Notes: generated by a model from the letters alone, not told the origin. A stretch of 64,000 bases of DNA from Methanobacteriota archaeon (GCA_016841625.1 JAENYU010000015.1:4974-68973), one strand, 5' to 3'; numbered from the stretch's first letter, positions 26,143-36,687 are shown. A program made the numbers and translations.

Positions 26143-27171
26143 TTATTTCAAATCGCTTTCCATCATCTTTTTTACCAGCTCTTCAAAACTCACCTTGGGT
26201 TTCCATCCGAGTTTTTCTCTGGCTTTTGAAGGGTCCCCGATCAACAGATCCACTTCCGTTGGCCTATAATACTGCGGGTCAACTTCAACCAGTACTCTGC
26301 CGCTGTCAATATCTCTGCCGATTTCATTAACACCTTCCCCTTCCCATTCGATGTCAATTCCTGCCTCTTTGAAAGCAAGTTCCGCAAATTCTCTGACAGA
26401 GTGAGTTTCTCCTGTGGCTATTACATAATCATCTGGCCCATCCTGCTGTAACATGAGCCACATAGCTTCCACATAATCGCCCGCGAATCCCCAATCACGT
26501 TTGGCATTTAGGTTTCCAAGGTACAATTTATCCTGAAAACTTTTTTTAATTTTTGATATGGCTATTGTAATCTTCCTTGTAACGAAAGTTTCTCCCCTCA
26601 AAGGAGACTCATGGTTGAAGAGGATACCATTGCAGGCAAACATATCGTAAGCTTCACGATAGTTAATGGTAATCCAGTAAGCATACAATTTCGCTATTGA
26701 GTAGGGACTTCGTGGGTAGAAAGGGGTCGTTTCTTTTTGCGGGACTTCACGTACTTTACCAAATAGCTCACTAGTTGAGGCCTGGTAGAACTTCGATTTC
26801 TTTTCGAGCCCGAGAATCCTTATGGCTTCCAGGATCCTGAGGGTTCCAAGACCATCGGTGTTTGCGGTATACTCGGGAGTTTCGAAGGAAACCTGTACAT
26901 GACTCTGGGCGGCGAGGTTGTATATCTCATCCGGTTCTACTGCTTGAATAAGCCGGATTATGTTTGAAGAATCGGTCAGATCCCCGTAATGAAGGTGAAA
27001 ATTGTTCTCTTTCTGCTGCGGATCGTTGCAGAGGTGGTCTATACGTCCTGTATTACTCAAAGATGACCTTCTCTGCATCCCATGTACAGTATATCCTTTA
27101 TTTAAAAGGAGTTCTGCGAGATATGCCCCATCCTGGCCAGTGACACCGGTAATTAACGCAACTTTGGACAT
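26143..27171 (-). CDS. gmd: GDP-mannose 4,6-dehydratase, copy 1
   Basis: Gmd converts GDP-mannose into GDP-4-keto-6-deoxymannose, the precursor of fucose, rhamnose and related deoxysugars. The Rossmann motif [14 protein letters not shown] starts the protein, the catalytic pair is in [11 protein letters not shown], and [10 protein letters not shown] and [12 protein letters not shown] are family marks. ATG 27171 follows GTGAT; GTG 27180 is an alternative. The neighbour 27206-28237 is a close paralogue. No obvious 4-keto reductase is next to it. Confidence 0.93.
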   Translation of the reverse strand: MSKVALITGVTGQDGAYLAELLLNKGYTVHGMQRRSSLSNTGRIDHLCNDPQQKENNFHLHYGDLTDSSNIIRLIQAVEPDEIYNLAAQSHVQVSFETPEYTANTDGLGTLRILEAIRILGLEKKSKFYQASTSELFGKVREVPQKETTPFYPRSPYSIAKLYAYWITINYREAYDMFACNGILFNHESPLRGETFVTRKITIAISKIKKSFQDKLYLGNLNAKRDWGFAGDYVEAMWLMLQQDGPDDYVIATGETHSVREFAELAFKEAGIDIEWEGEGVNEIGRDIDSGRVLVEVDPQYYRPTEVDLLIGDPSKAREKLGWKPKVSFEELVKKMMESDLK

Positions 27172-27205
27172 TTTTATCACTCTATTTTAAACAAGTATAA
27201 AATTT

Positions 27206-28237
27206 TTAATATTTTACAAGTCCCAGATCGTTTTTTACCATCATTCGGACCAATTTTTCAAATTTTACTTTGGGAACCCATCCGAGTTTTTCTCTTGCTT
27301 TTGAAGGGTCTCCAACGAATAAGTTTGACTCGATAGGTCTGTAAAAACGGGGGTCAACTTCAACCAGAATTTCACCGTTTGAAGCATTTTTTCCCTTTTC
27401 TTTAAGCCCTTCTCCTTCCCATTCGATGTCAAAACCGGCCTCTTTGAAGGCAAATTCTACCAGCTCTCTTACAGAGTGTGTTTCACCGGTTGCAATCACG
27501 TAGTCGTCAGGTTCGTCCTGCTGCAGCATAAGCCACATAGCTTCGGCATAGTCGCCTGCAAATCCCCAATCTCTCCTTGCATTGAGGTTCCCGAGGTATA
27601 TTTTGTCCTGAAGCCCTTTTTTGATTCTGGCTGAAGCCATTGTAATCTTTCTTGTAACAAAATTCTCGGGCCTTATCGGGGACTCATGGTTAAACAGGAT
27701 GCCGTTGCAGGAAAACATTCCGTAAGCTTCGCGGTAGTTTACACAGATCCAGTGGGCATATAGCTTGGACACTGCATAAGGACTGCGGGGGTGAAAGGGA
27801 GTGTTTTCATTCTGTGGGATTTCTCTTGCATTCCCAAATAATTCTCCTGTTGAGGCCTGGAAAAATTTTGTTTTCTTTTCAAGGCCAAGGGTACGTATGG
27901 CTTCCAGAAGGTGCAGAGTACCTAAAGAGTTAATATCTGCAGTGTATTCAGGACGGTCAAAAGATGTCTGTACGTTGCTTTGAGCAGCAAGATTATAAAT
28001 TTCATCTGGACAAACTTCCTGAATAATCCTTATCATATTTGAATAATCTGTCAAGTCACTGGAATGAAAATGAAGGTTTCTGGTTTTTTGTACTTTATAT
28101 TCATCTTCCATTCTGCTATCATTTTTAGAGGCCCCTCTCTTTATCCCATGCACAACATATCCCTTATCTAATAAAAGCTCTGAGAGGTATGTCCCGTCCT
28201 GACCCGTTATGCCTGTAATCAGTGCGACCTTTGTCAA
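27206..28237 (-). CDS. gmd: GDP-mannose 4,6-dehydratase, copy 2
   Basis: This paralogue has [34 protein letters not shown] and [12 protein letters not shown]. It is clearly homologous along its full length to the gene at 26143, which it precedes by about 35 bp on the same strand, so the pair is probably an operon from an old tandem duplication. TTG 28237 (MTKVALITG) is chosen because AAGGTGG lies just upstream; TTG 28261 and GTG 28246 are alternatives. The copies could differ in substrate or one could have taken on another role. Confidence 0.92.
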   Translation of the reverse strand: MTKVALITGITGQDGTYLSELLLDKGYVVHGIKRGASKNDSRMEDEYKVQKTRNLHFHSSDLTDYSNMIRIIQEVCPDEIYNLAAQSNVQTSFDRPEYTADINSLGTLHLLEAIRTLGLEKKTKFFQASTGELFGNAREIPQNENTPFHPRSPYAVSKLYAHWICVNYREAYGMFSCNGILFNHESPIRPENFVTRKITMASARIKKGLQDKIYLGNLNARRDWGFAGDYAEAMWLMLQQDEPDDYVIATGETHSVRELVEFAFKEAGFDIEWEGEGLKEKGKNASNGEILVEVDPRFYRPIESNLFVGDPSKAREKLGWVPKVKFEKLVRMMVKNDLGLVKY

Positions 28238-28446
28238 AAAATCCACCTTATGTACTACCAATTCTTATCCGGTAAGAAGATAGAACATTTATTTTCCTTA
28301 AAAATATAACTCTTTTCCAAAAAACTTATCTTCTCAAAATATATAAAGGATTTGATCTGTTAAGGAGTCTTTGGCTTGAATGTAAGAAGATGTTTGGAAA
28401 CACATATAATAACCCAATGTAATTCTTATGTTAAATAATATACAAA

Positions 28447-29529
28447 ATGAGAAAAAGCATGAAAACGGCTATATTTCATGATTACTTCGGAGCCATTGGC
28501 GGCGGAGAGAAAGTTGTTGTCACTCTCGCCAATTTATTGGATGCAGATATTATCACCACAGACCTGGATGCCGTTGGTAAGTTGGATGCAGGGGTAAATG
28601 TGATTTCTCTTGGAAGCACGATGAAAATCCCTCCGCTAAAACAGATCTCTGCAACAGAAAAGTTTTATTATTGTGATTTTTCAGATGATTATGATTTTTT
28701 CATATTCACAGGAAACTGGAGCCATTATGCAGCCCATAATCATCACCCCAATATGTGGTACAGCTATACGCCTGTAAGGGCTTTTTATGACCTTTACGAC
28801 ACTTTTTTACAAAGACAGGATTTTATAACCCGCCAATTTTTTCGAACCTGGGTTTATGGTCACAGATGGCTGGATCAAAAATCAGTGGATAACATTGACC
28901 GTATCGTGACTCTTTCAAGTACTGTACATAGTCGGATTCAGAAGTACCATCACAGAGACGCAGAGATTATTTACCCTCCAGTTGACGTCTCAGAGTTCCG
29001 ATGTAAAGAGTATGGGGATTTCTGGCTCTCAGTAAACCGGCTTTATCCTGAAAAAAGAGTCGAATTACAGATAGAAGCATTTAGAAAAATGCCTGAAGAA
29101 AAACTCATCATTGTAGGCGGCTATGCAAAAGGGGACCATGCTGAAAAGTATGCAAAGAGTATAAGTAATGCGCTGCCCCACAACGTCGAAATAGTCGGAG
29201 AAGTTTCGGAAAAGGAGTTGATTGACCTCTATTCCAGGTGCAGAGGTTTTATTTGTACCGCCCTTGATGAAGATTTTGGACTTACCCCTGTTGAAGCAAT
29301 GGCAAGTGGAAAGCCTGTTGTTGCTGTGAACGAAGGCGGATTCAGGGAAACGGTGACCATGGAAACGGGTCTTCTTGTAAACGCAGATCTTAAAAGCATT
29401 ATAGAAGCTGTAAAACTCATTTCCCGCAAACCAGAAAGTTATAGGGATGCCTGCCTTGAACAGGCAAAGCGTTTTGATCTGTCGATTTTCAAAGAAAAAA
29501 TAAAAAATGTGGTAAATAATGATCACTAA
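28447..29529 (+). CDS. GT4 family glycosyltransferase
   Basis: The protein of 360 residues has the GT-B layout of family 4 retaining enzymes, which often use GDP-mannose. C-terminal marks are [46 protein letters not shown]. It likely adds a mannose or deoxysugar in the cytoplasm. It is divergent from gmd copy 2 and overlaps the exporter permease gene by 11 bases, so sugar transfer and export are coupled. A TATA-like AATATATAAAGG lies near 28337. Confidence 0.88.
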   Translation: MRKSMKTAIFHDYFGAIGGGEKVVVTLANLLDADIITTDLDAVGKLDAGVNVISLGSTMKIPPLKQISATEKFYYCDFSDDYDFFIFTGNWSHYAAHNHHPNMWYSYTPVRAFYDLYDTFLQRQDFITRQFFRTWVYGHRWLDQKSVDNIDRIVTLSSTVHSRIQKYHHRDAEIIYPPVDVSEFRCKEYGDFWLSVNRLYPEKRVELQIEAFRKMPEEKLIIVGGYAKGDHAEKYAKSISNALPHNVEIVGEVSEKELIDLYSRCRGFICTALDEDFGLTPVEAMASGKPVVAVNEGGFRETVTMETGLLVNADLKSIIEAVKLISRKPESYRDACLEQAKRFDLSIFKEKIKNVVNNDH

Positions 29530-30298
29530 GCACCTAAATGAGCTCTATGCCTACAGGAACCTTATCTGGCAGCTGGCATGGAGTGAATTTAAACTGAGGT
29601 ATAAAAATTCGATACTGGGGTATTTCTGGTCCCTTCTGGAACCCATGCTTATGCTTACGGTTCTGTATGTAGTTTTTTCAAACCTGATGAGAGTCCAGGT
29701 AGAGTACTTCCAGCTTTTTTTGCTTCTCGGCATCATCCTCTGGAACTTTTTCAGCAGAGCAACAAGTATTGGAATGAATGCTATTGTAGGAAAAGCAAAC
29801 ATGGTAAAAAAGATCTATTTTCCAAGAGATATCTTTGTTATTTCCTCATGCATCACAGCCTTGCTCATGAGCATCTTTGAGTCTTTCATATTCATAATGT
29901 TTATGGCATTTTTCAAGGTGTCGATTTCCACCAACATAGCCTATGCGCCGCTTATTTTGTTTTTCCTGTTTGTGATCTCACTTGGCTTATCTCTTTTACT
30001 TTCAGCACTGAATGTATTTTACAGAGATGTGCAGTTCATCTGGCAGGTTGTTTTGCAGGCCGGATTTTTTGCAACCCCTATACTCTATACTCTCGACATT
30101 TTTCCTGAAAATCTGCAGAAAATTATCTTATTGAATCCCATAGCAAGAATCATCATCTCTGCAAGGGATACGATAATTTATTCGGCTCCAGCGGGAACAG
30201 AGGATCTTTTATTCATGTGTATTTCATCAATAGTTTCCCTTCTTATCGGATACCTTATTTTTTCCAGATTCGAACCCAGGTTTGCGGAGGAAATCTGA
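29519..30298 (+). CDS. Polysaccharide ABC exporter permease (Wzm/TagG type)
   Basis: The 259-residue membrane protein is the ABC-2 permease of a lipid-linked glycan exporter. It has about six membrane segments and the family start [20 protein letters not shown] followed by [11 protein letters not shown]. It overlaps the preceding glycosyltransferase by 11 bases and the ATPase gene by one base (TGATG). Together with the ATPase it would move a finished glycan across the membrane. Confidence 0.93.
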   Translation: MITKHLNELYAYRNLIWQLAWSEFKLRYKNSILGYFWSLLEPMLMLTVLYVVFSNLMRVQVEYFQLFLLLGIILWNFFSRATSIGMNAIVGKANMVKKIYFPRDIFVISSCITALLMSIFESFIFIMFMAFFKVSISTNIAYAPLILFFLFVISLGLSLLLSALNVFYRDVQFIWQVVLQAGFFATPILYTLDIFPENLQKIILLNPIARIIISARDTIIYSAPAGTEDLLFMCISSIVSLLIGYLIFSRFEPRFAEEI

Positions 30299-31536
30299 TG
30301 GCTGCAATTGAGGTTGAACACCTTTACAAAACATTTCGCATACCCCATGAAAAAAGAACTACTTTATTTGAAGCATTGACCGGGGTCTTCAAACCTCAGG
30401 CCTACGAAACTTTCCACGCACTTAAAGATATCAATTTTACAGTTGAAGATGGGGAAGCACTTGGAATAATTGGAGTAAACGGAAGTGGAAAGAGCACTTT
30501 ATTAAAGATCATAGCCAATGTTCTGCGCCCAACAGGGGGAAATGTGAATATTCACAGGAAAATCACCCCTTTTCTTGAGCTAGGAGTTGGTTTCCAGCCC
30601 GATCTCACAGCTGTAGAGAACGTAAAAATCTATGCAACTATCATGGGTATGCAAAAAAGAGAAATTAATGACAAACTGGATGAGATCATCGAATTTGCAG
30701 GGCTTGAAAAGTTCAGGGATACGAAACTCAAAAATTTTTCATCGGGGATGCAGGTGAGGCTTGCCTTTTCAACGGCTATTCAGACTGACCCCGAGATTCT
30801 TTTGCTGGATGAAGTGCTGGCAGTGGGAGATATGGAATTTCAGCAAAAATGCCTTGATGTCCTGAATCAGTACCAAAAGGATGGTGTCACGATTGTTTTC
30901 GTTTCACACGACCTTGGAGCCGTAAGAAGGTTCTGCGACAGGACTTTACTCCTAAATAAAGGAGAGCAGGTAGTTTTAGGGGATACAGGAGAAGTAATTG
31001 ACCGTTATGTGTATGGCGGTGGAGAAGAAGCTCCCACACCTTCTGGCAATAAGAATGAATCAACTAAAAATGAACCAGATCCTGCTGAAACAGAAGAAAA
31101 GCCTGAGAATAAAACTCCTCGGTGGGGAGACCGAACAGTCGAGATTATAAATGTGGAGTTCCACGATAAATTTGGCAATAAAGGTTCCAGATTCAACTCT
31201 TTTGATCCGATGACAATCCGGATCTTTTACCATGCACATAAAAAAATCTCCGATGCGGTATTTGGCATTGCTCTTTATTCCGAAAACGGAGAAAACCTGT
31301 TTGGCACCAATACGGAATTAAAAAACTTTGAACTTGAGACTCTTGAAGGCAAAGGGCATGTTGACCTCATGATAGAGAGAATCCCGATGATAACAGGCAG
31401 ATTTTTATTGACAGTAGCGGTGCATACCCATGACCAAAAACCGTATGATTGGCATGATAAACAGTATTCTTTTGATGTAATTCCAACCTGTAGAGATGTT
31501 GGGCTTTTTGAGGTTCCATGCAACTGGAAGATCTGA
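30298..31536 (+). CDS. Polysaccharide ABC exporter ATPase with Wzt-type C-terminal domain
   Basis: The ATPase partner of the permease. Walker A GVNGSGKST is at residues 59-67; the signature is NFSSGMQVRLAF and Walker B is ILLLDEVLAVGD. After an acidic, Pro-rich linker (PTPSGNKNESTKNEPDPAE) comes a beta-sandwich C-terminal domain from about residue 285, as in Wzt proteins that recognise the modified end of the exported glycan. ATG 30298 is chosen for GGAGG 7 bases upstream and overlap with the permease stop. The presence of the C-terminal domain predicts that the glycan is capped, which fits the methyltransferase encoded next. Confidence 0.93.
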   Translation: MAAIEVEHLYKTFRIPHEKRTTLFEALTGVFKPQAYETFHALKDINFTVEDGEALGIIGVNGSGKSTLLKIIANVLRPTGGNVNIHRKITPFLELGVGFQPDLTAVENVKIYATIMGMQKREINDKLDEIIEFAGLEKFRDTKLKNFSSGMQVRLAFSTAIQTDPEILLLDEVLAVGDMEFQQKCLDVLNQYQKDGVTIVFVSHDLGAVRRFCDRTLLLNKGEQVVLGDTGEVIDRYVYGGGEEAPTPSGNKNESTKNEPDPAETEEKPENKTPRWGDRTVEIINVEFHDKFGNKGSRFNSFDPMTIRIFYHAHKKISDAVFGIALYSENGENLFGTNTELKNFELETLEGKGHVDLMIERIPMITGRFLLTVAVHTHDQKPYDWHDKQYSFDVIPTCRDVGLFEVPCNWKI

Positions 31537-31554
31537 GTTCAGGGTGTGAGATTT

Positions 31555-33054
31555 ATGGATACTTTTGACATTAATAATGAAATTAATAAAGAAGAAATCA
31601 ACGTTGAAGAAATAATGGGAAAAATAAGGGAAAACATCCGTAAGCGGAAAGGAGCAGGGGTTTTACCAGGAAAAAATATTGGAGATCTTCAACAAGAACC
31701 TTCGCCTGAAGTACCTCCAAGTGAAAGTAAAATACAGAGAGACATTGAGTATATAAATTCAAACTGGGATATCCGGAACAATAGTTATTTCATCACTTCT
31801 CATCGTCCGGTTGTCGGGAAATTCTTGATTAGAGGTAGAGAGCTTGTTCACGGAGAAGTCAGGCGGTATGTGGATCCTATTTTCTGGAAGCAAACCGAGT
31901 TTAATGGAAGTACGGTTCGTCTTCTTAATGATACTACTGGTAAGTTAAGTTATTATAATAATAAGATCGAGCAACTAAGATCTGAAATAGATTCCAGAAT
32001 AGAACAGCTTGGACCTGAATTTGATAATAAGATCGAGCAGTTAAGGCCTGAATTTGATAATAAGATCGAGCAGCTAAGACCTGAATTTGAGGATAAGATC
32101 GAGCAGCTAAGGCCTGAATTTGATAATAAGATCGAGCAGCTAAGACCTGAATTCGAGGATAAGATCAAGCAGCTAAGACCTGAGTTCGAGGATAAGATCG
32201 AGCAGCTTAAGTCTGAAATACAGAGCAGTATAAAAGCAGAGGTAAACTCTCGAATTTCTTCAATGGAACTGGACATTGAAAATAAGGCGTGGTTGGCCAG
32301 TATACTTGATGACAAAATAGAAGGAGAGCATAAAGACAAGAAAATAGAAGCTCCTGACTCCATGGCTCTAGACATTAATTATTTCAGATTTGAAGAACAG
32401 TTCAGGGGTTCAAGAGAGGACATAAAACAGAGGCAATCTAATTTTATAAATTATTTCATTGGATGTTATAATGTCCTGGATATTGGATGTGGAAGAGGAG
32501 AATTTCTGGAATTATCAAAAGATCATGGTATTGGTGCAAAAGGTGTTGACATTGATGATACCATGGTGGACTACTGCCTTTCAAAGGGATTAAATGTGGT
32601 GAAAGACGAAGCGATTTCGTATCTCGAAAAGCTTGATGATAAAAGTCTCGATGGAATTTTTATCGACCAGGTGGTTGAACATCTGGAACCTGATTACTTG
32701 ATTAAGCTGCTTGCATTATGTTACCAAAAACTGAAATATAGTCACTATATTGTTATCGAGACCGTGAATCCTCTTTCCCTGTTTTCTTTTGCTAACTTCT
32801 ATATTGACCTGACTCATACTAAACCGGTACATCCAGAAACTCTTAAATTCTTACTTAATTCCTCAGGCTTCAGGGATTCAGACACCAAGTTTATTTCGCC
32901 TGTTCCGGAACATTCTAGATTAAAACAAATACCAATTCACAATGAAATGCAAGATATCTCAATTTCATTTATAGAAACATATAATCAAAATATTGATATG
33001 CTAAACAATGTGTTATATGGGCCTCAAGATTATGCAGTGATCGGGAAAAAATAA
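31555..33054 (+). CDS. Repeat-containing SAM-dependent methyltransferase, possible glycan chain terminator
   Basis: The N terminus has INVEEIMGKIRENIRKRK, a motif common in methyltransferases of bacterial polysaccharide clusters. Residues about 137-224 are eight 11-residue repeats of DNKIEQLRPEF type, predicted helical. The C-terminal half is a class I methyltransferase with VLDIGCGRGEFLEL near residue 306 and GVDIDD following. It directly follows Wzm and Wzt genes. By analogy with WbdD, which caps O-antigen and whose coiled coil measures chain length, it may methylate the glycan end recognised by the Wzt domain. The Pro in each repeat is unusual for a coiled coil. GTG 31546 is an alternative start. 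Confidence 0.8.
   Translation: MDTFDINNEINKEEINVEEIMGKIRENIRKRKGAGVLPGKNIGDLQQEPSPEVPPSESKIQRDIEYINSNWDIRNNSYFITSHRPVVGKFLIRGRELVHGEVRRYVDPIFWKQTEFNGSTVRLLNDTTGKLSYYNNKIEQLRSEIDSRIEQLGPEFDNKIEQLRPEFDNKIEQLRPEFEDKIEQLRPEFDNKIEQLRPEFEDKIKQLRPEFEDKIEQLKSEIQSSIKAEVNSRISSMELDIENKAWLASILDDKIEGEHKDKKIEAPDSMALDINYFRFEEQFRGSREDIKQRQSNFINYFIGCYNVLDIGCGRGEFLELSKDHGIGAKGVDIDDTMVDYCLSKGLNVVKDEAISYLEKLDDKSLDGIFIDQVVEHLEPDYLIKLLALCYQKLKYSHYIVIETVNPLSLFSFANFYIDLTHTKPVHPETLKFLLNSSGFRDSDTKFISPVPEHSRLKQIPIHNEMQDISISFIETYNQNIDMLNNVLYGPQDYAVIGKK
31960..32223. repeat. 33-bp in-frame tandem repeat in the methyltransferase gene
   Basis: Eight 33-bp units encode KIEQLRPEF-type hendecads. The central five are nearly identical, which indicates recent expansion. 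Each gain or loss changes the predicted rod by 11 residues without shifting the frame. Confidence 0.9.
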
Positions 33055-33121
33055 ATTGATGCAAACTACTTTTTAATTATTTGTAAATAACTTTATATTA
33101 TTTATACTTCAGTTATTATTT

Positions 33122-33321
33122 TGTAACTATTCAGCTACCCTAAAATGAGCCGGATGATTCCGATTTTGACTATTCGGAATACTCAAATTAGGGGTTCATG
33201 CCAAAAGCAAAAACGGCCTCAATTGACATCAGTGTATAAAATAAACTTAAGTATATTGCACATAATAAATCACCTAAATTACGGCTCTTGATGTTGATTA
33301 GTGGGTAGCTGAATAGTTACA
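33122..33321. mobile_element. 200-bp element with 19-bp perfect inverted ends
   Basis: TGTAACTATTCAGCTACCC (33122-33140) returns as its exact reverse complement at 33303-33321. The flanks TTATTATTT and TTATTTTTT agree at 8 of 9 bases, compatible with a target duplication. No transposase is inside. Its right end forms the last codons of the minus-strand glycosyltransferase gene, so it may have changed that protein's C terminus. Confidence 0.6.
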
Positions 33322-35036
33322 TTATTTTTTGATAAAATTTCAGAATAAACGTTTACTACCTTCTTTGTTACAATATCCCAAGTGTAGTTCTCAATGACTT
33401 TTTTTAGCCCACGTTCTCCAAATTTTAGGGCCAATTTTTCATCTTTCAATATAATCTCAACGTTTTTAATTATTTCTTCTACGTTACTGCATAAAAATCC
33501 GTCTATGCCGTTATCAATAAGATTTGAAACTGCTCCACAATAAATATTTCCAATAACTGGCTTTTTTCTAGCCCACGCTTCACAAAACACCATCCCAAAA
33601 CTTTCACTTTCTGACATCATGGCAAAGACGGTACATGCATCATAAGCGTTTAGCAGATCTTCTTGAGAAACTTTACCCAGATACGAAACATTTTCGGAGT
33701 TAATTGGGACTTTGTCATCATCTGGACCTATCATCACCAGATGTGCATTTTTGAAATCCCTGTTAATTTCTTTTATTGCGTCTATTAATAAATCATATCT
33801 CTTACTTTGATTTTTTCTTGATACTGTAAGTATTATATCCTTTCCCTCAAGGTTGTATTTTGTTTTGAATGCAATTCCATCAACATTTTCAGTGAAAAAA
33901 TAATCTTTATTTATGCCAGACCCTACAAATTTACTTTTTACCCCAATTCTGTCAAAAAATTCCTTTTTTGAATAATTAGAAATTGCAAGTACCATATCTG
34001 CTTTTTTTAGAATCTCGTAGTAATGTTTCCAGTGATAAAATTCATCATCAATATGCATTAAAGGCAATAAAATTAAAGGTATATTGTGTTTTTTTGCAAC
34101 AAGCGAATACTTAAGTGTATTAAAAGGGAGCATTTGAGCTATAATCATATCATAATTAGAAACATTACTTTCCAACCATCGAAGCATTTTAGGGGATTTC
34201 GGACCTCTTAAATAATCAAATAATACACCGTAGATTTTGCTTCTTTTATTTGCACTGGCTTCAAAGTGTTCGATAAATAGTCCATTTTTAATTAACAATT
34301 TTTTATAATCAATTTCTAAATCAATCAACTTTTCATATTTCTTTGTTTTATATGTGATCTCCGAAACTCCAATTCCAAGAGACCTGAAATCTTTTAGTGG
34401 TCTCCAGCATCTACTTAAATTGATTGAAACATATAATTCGCCCGAAATATTTGGCACATCAAACCTAAAAAGCTTCCAATTTGTATCTTTCGGTAAAGGG
34501 AACCTTTTTTCGTAAGTTGATGAACTGAAAACGATTTCTCCATTTATCCGTTTTTTATTTTGGAACGTAATAGCTACTTCTTCAATATCTTCATCTTTTA
34601 TCAGTAAGATTGGATTTTTTCTTGTCCATCTCATTGAAAAATTATCATATCTTTCCAACTGGTTCCAGCCAGTTAGCAGAACTCCATTTTTGTCCTCTAA
34701 GTATTTCTCCCCTATATCGAGTAACCTATTCGTTGCAAGTTTTTCTTCCTTCTCAAGCTCAAATTGTATAATTTTTTCAAAAATAAGAGCAATATATTTA
34801 TTTGGGTTTTTCACGGGAAACCGATGGACATCAATGTCATTAATTTTTTCATCTCTTAGATTGTTATCCCAGATTTCACCGGATTTTATTAATGGTCTTA
34901 AATTGTGTGTTTTGGTTGTGCAAACGTCTACTTCAGCACCGAATCTACGCATTTCTTCTGCAAGTTCTCGAAAATAAGATTCTGCGCCTCCATATACATC
35001 TTGTCCATATCTAAATGTAACACACAATACTTTCAT
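33279..35036 (-). CDS. GT4 glycosyltransferase with inserted accessory domain
   Basis: At 585 residues this enzyme is about 200 longer than a usual GT4. The N-terminal GT-B part starts YGGAESYFRELAEEMRRFGAEV. Residues about 115-222 are an insertion (GWNQLERYDN, MRWTRKNP, FRSLGIGVSEI) that resembles domains in the proteins at 35074 and 38560. The rest resumes GT4 sequence, with VSRKNQSKRYDLLIDAI, MSESESFGMVFCEAWARKKP. The C terminus lies in the 200-bp inverted-repeat element. The gene is AT-rich and divergent from the next glycosyltransferase. Confidence 0.85.
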   Translation of the reverse strand: MKVLCVTFRYGQDVYGGAESYFRELAEEMRRFGAEVDVCTTKTHNLRPLIKSGEIWDNNLRDEKINDIDVHRFPVKNPNKYIALIFEKIIQFELEKEEKLATNRLLDIGEKYLEDKNGVLLTGWNQLERYDNFSMRWTRKNPILLIKDEDIEEVAITFQNKKRINGEIVFSSSTYEKRFPLPKDTNWKLFRFDVPNISGELYVSINLSRCWRPLKDFRSLGIGVSEITYKTKKYEKLIDLEIDYKKLLIKNGLFIEHFEASANKRSKIYGVLFDYLRGPKSPKMLRWLESNVSNYDMIIAQMLPFNTLKYSLVAKKHNIPLILLPLMHIDDEFYHWKHYYEILKKADMVLAISNYSKKEFFDRIGVKSKFVGSGINKDYFFTENVDGIAFKTKYNLEGKDIILTVSRKNQSKRYDLLIDAIKEINRDFKNAHLVMIGPDDDKVPINSENVSYLGKVSQEDLLNAYDACTVFAMMSESESFGMVFCEAWARKKPVIGNIYCGAVSNLIDNGIDGFLCSNVEEIIKNVEIILKDEKLALKFGERGLKKVIENYTWDIVTKKVVNVYSEILSKNNVTIQLPTNQHQEP

Positions 35037-35073
35037 AGTGAGTTCTTATATGATATGAAACATACTTAAATCT

Positions 35074-36687
35074 ATGTTGTCCCTAATGGCTTTAAGCTTT
35101 CATCCGGCGTTTTTTCCTCCAAGAAGTGGAGGAGAAGAGAGATTGTATAACATTTATAATTATTTATCTAAATATTATAAAATCAAGTTGATCAGTTTTA
35201 CATACTTCAACAGCAAAAATCTTATCGAAACAGTAAACCATAACGAAAATTTTAAAGAAATTAGAATCCCCAAGACAAAAATAAGTGCTATTCTTCATCA
35301 TTTAATTGACAGGTACACCAACATAAAAGAATGTTCAGCAGTAATTACATCTATTGAAAGTATATTTAATAAAAATTTCAGGGAAACGATTAGAACAGAG
35401 ATTCAAGATGTGGATATGCTCATTTTTGTATCTCCTTTTTTATATACCATTCCAAGAGCCGCTATGAATGGGAAAAAAGTTATTTATGAATCTTATAACG
35501 TCGAATATGAGCTGATGGAATATTCATTATCGGGATCATTAATTGGGAAACAATTACTAAAATATATATTTTATTTAGAAGAGTCTTTAATTAAGAAAAG
35601 CGATTATATTTTTACTGTTTCAGAAGAGGACAGAATTAAACTTGCTAAACTATATAATTTTGATATTAGTAAGGTTTATGTTTCACCCAATGGTGTAAAT
35701 TCAGAAAAATATGATAGTATAGCCGAGGGAAACACTTTCCCCAACAATTCCAATATATGCTTATTTATTGGGAGTTATCATCCTCCAAACATTGAGGCAA
35801 TAGAGAGTATTACAATGTTTGCTTCTAATATGCCAGATACTCAATTTCTCATCGCGGGGAGTGCATCCCAATATTACATCAATTCTGGTTCTGATCTAGT
35901 CGAAAACGCAGATAAAATCTACAAAACTCCCGATTTTAAAAAATTGAGTTTAGTTGATGGTTTTTATAATATAGAGTATTGGAATTCGCTTCCTACTTTA
36001 TGGTGCAAACCTCGGTTTGAAATAAGTGTCTCAAAAGATGTTGATTCTCTCGAATTAAAGGTTTACTCTCCATATGTACAAAGTCTTAAGGTAAAGACAG
36101 ATCAAGAAATAATGTCTTTTGACTTGAAAGAAGATTGGAACTTGATTGAAATCAAAAAGGACTCCAGTAAAAATCAAAATCTTTCTTTTTTCTGCCAAAA
36201 AAAGATAGAAAAAGCAGAACGAATCTTAGGTATAGCAATCCAGGAAATCAACTACTATGAAGGAAACATAGCGGTTAATTTTGATTTAAAGCAAGGATCT
36301 AATCAAGTATTTGCATTTAATAATGCAAAGAACGTGATATTACTGGGACAAATCAGTGATGAAGAAAAATTAGAATTATATAAGGTAGCCGATATTGCTC
36401 TAAATCCTATGATGAGTGGTTCAGGAACTAATATTAAAATGCTGGATTACATGGCAGCTGGATTACCGATAATTTCGACTCAAGTAGGTTCAAGAGGATT
36501 GAATTTGGAGAATTATAGTGACGTTATTATATGTAATATCTCTGAGTTTCCTACAAAAATTAAACAAGTTCTTCACGATAGAGAACTATATGCAAGAATT
36601 AGTCGTAATGGTCACAAGTTAGTTAAAGAAAAATATGATTGGCAAAAAATTGTGGATGATATGAAAGAAGTATTGGAGGAGAAATGA
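35074..36687 (+). CDS. GT4 glycosyltransferase with accessory domain inserted in the C-terminal lobe
   Basis: The 537-residue protein is close to its 399-residue neighbour but carries an extra 100 residues at about 293-390 (DGFYNIEYWN, LWCKPRFEIS, RILGIAIQEINYY). GT4 sequence then resumes with QISDEEKLELYKVADIALNP and SGTNIKMLDYMAAGLP. The insertion is of the same kind as in the proteins at 33279 and 38560. The gene overlaps the next by 4 bases (ATGA). The acceptor and donor are unknown; GT4 enzymes in such loci usually use nucleotide-activated hexoses. Confidence 0.85.
   Translation: MLSLMALSFHPAFFPPRSGGEERLYNIYNYLSKYYKIKLISFTYFNSKNLIETVNHNENFKEIRIPKTKISAILHHLIDRYTNIKECSAVITSIESIFNKNFRETIRTEIQDVDMLIFVSPFLYTIPRAAMNGKKVIYESYNVEYELMEYSLSGSLIGKQLLKYIFYLEESLIKKSDYIFTVSEEDRIKLAKLYNFDISKVYVSPNGVNSEKYDSIAEGNTFPNNSNICLFIGSYHPPNIEAIESITMFASNMPDTQFLIAGSASQYYINSGSDLVENADKIYKTPDFKKLSLVDGFYNIEYWNSLPTLWCKPRFEISVSKDVDSLELKVYSPYVQSLKVKTDQEIMSFDLKEDWNLIEIKKDSSKNQNLSFFCQKKIEKAERILGIAIQEINYYEGNIAVNFDLKQGSNQVFAFNNAKNVILLGQISDEEKLELYKVADIALNPMMSGSGTNIKMLDYMAAGLPIISTQVGSRGLNLENYSDVIICNISEFPTKIKQVLHDRELYARISRNGHKLVKEKYDWQKIVDDMKEVLEEK

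Noticed and set aside
30255-30290. tRNA-like GATTCGAACCC
   Set aside because: It is coding sequence at the end of the permease gene, with no acceptor or anticodon stems around it.
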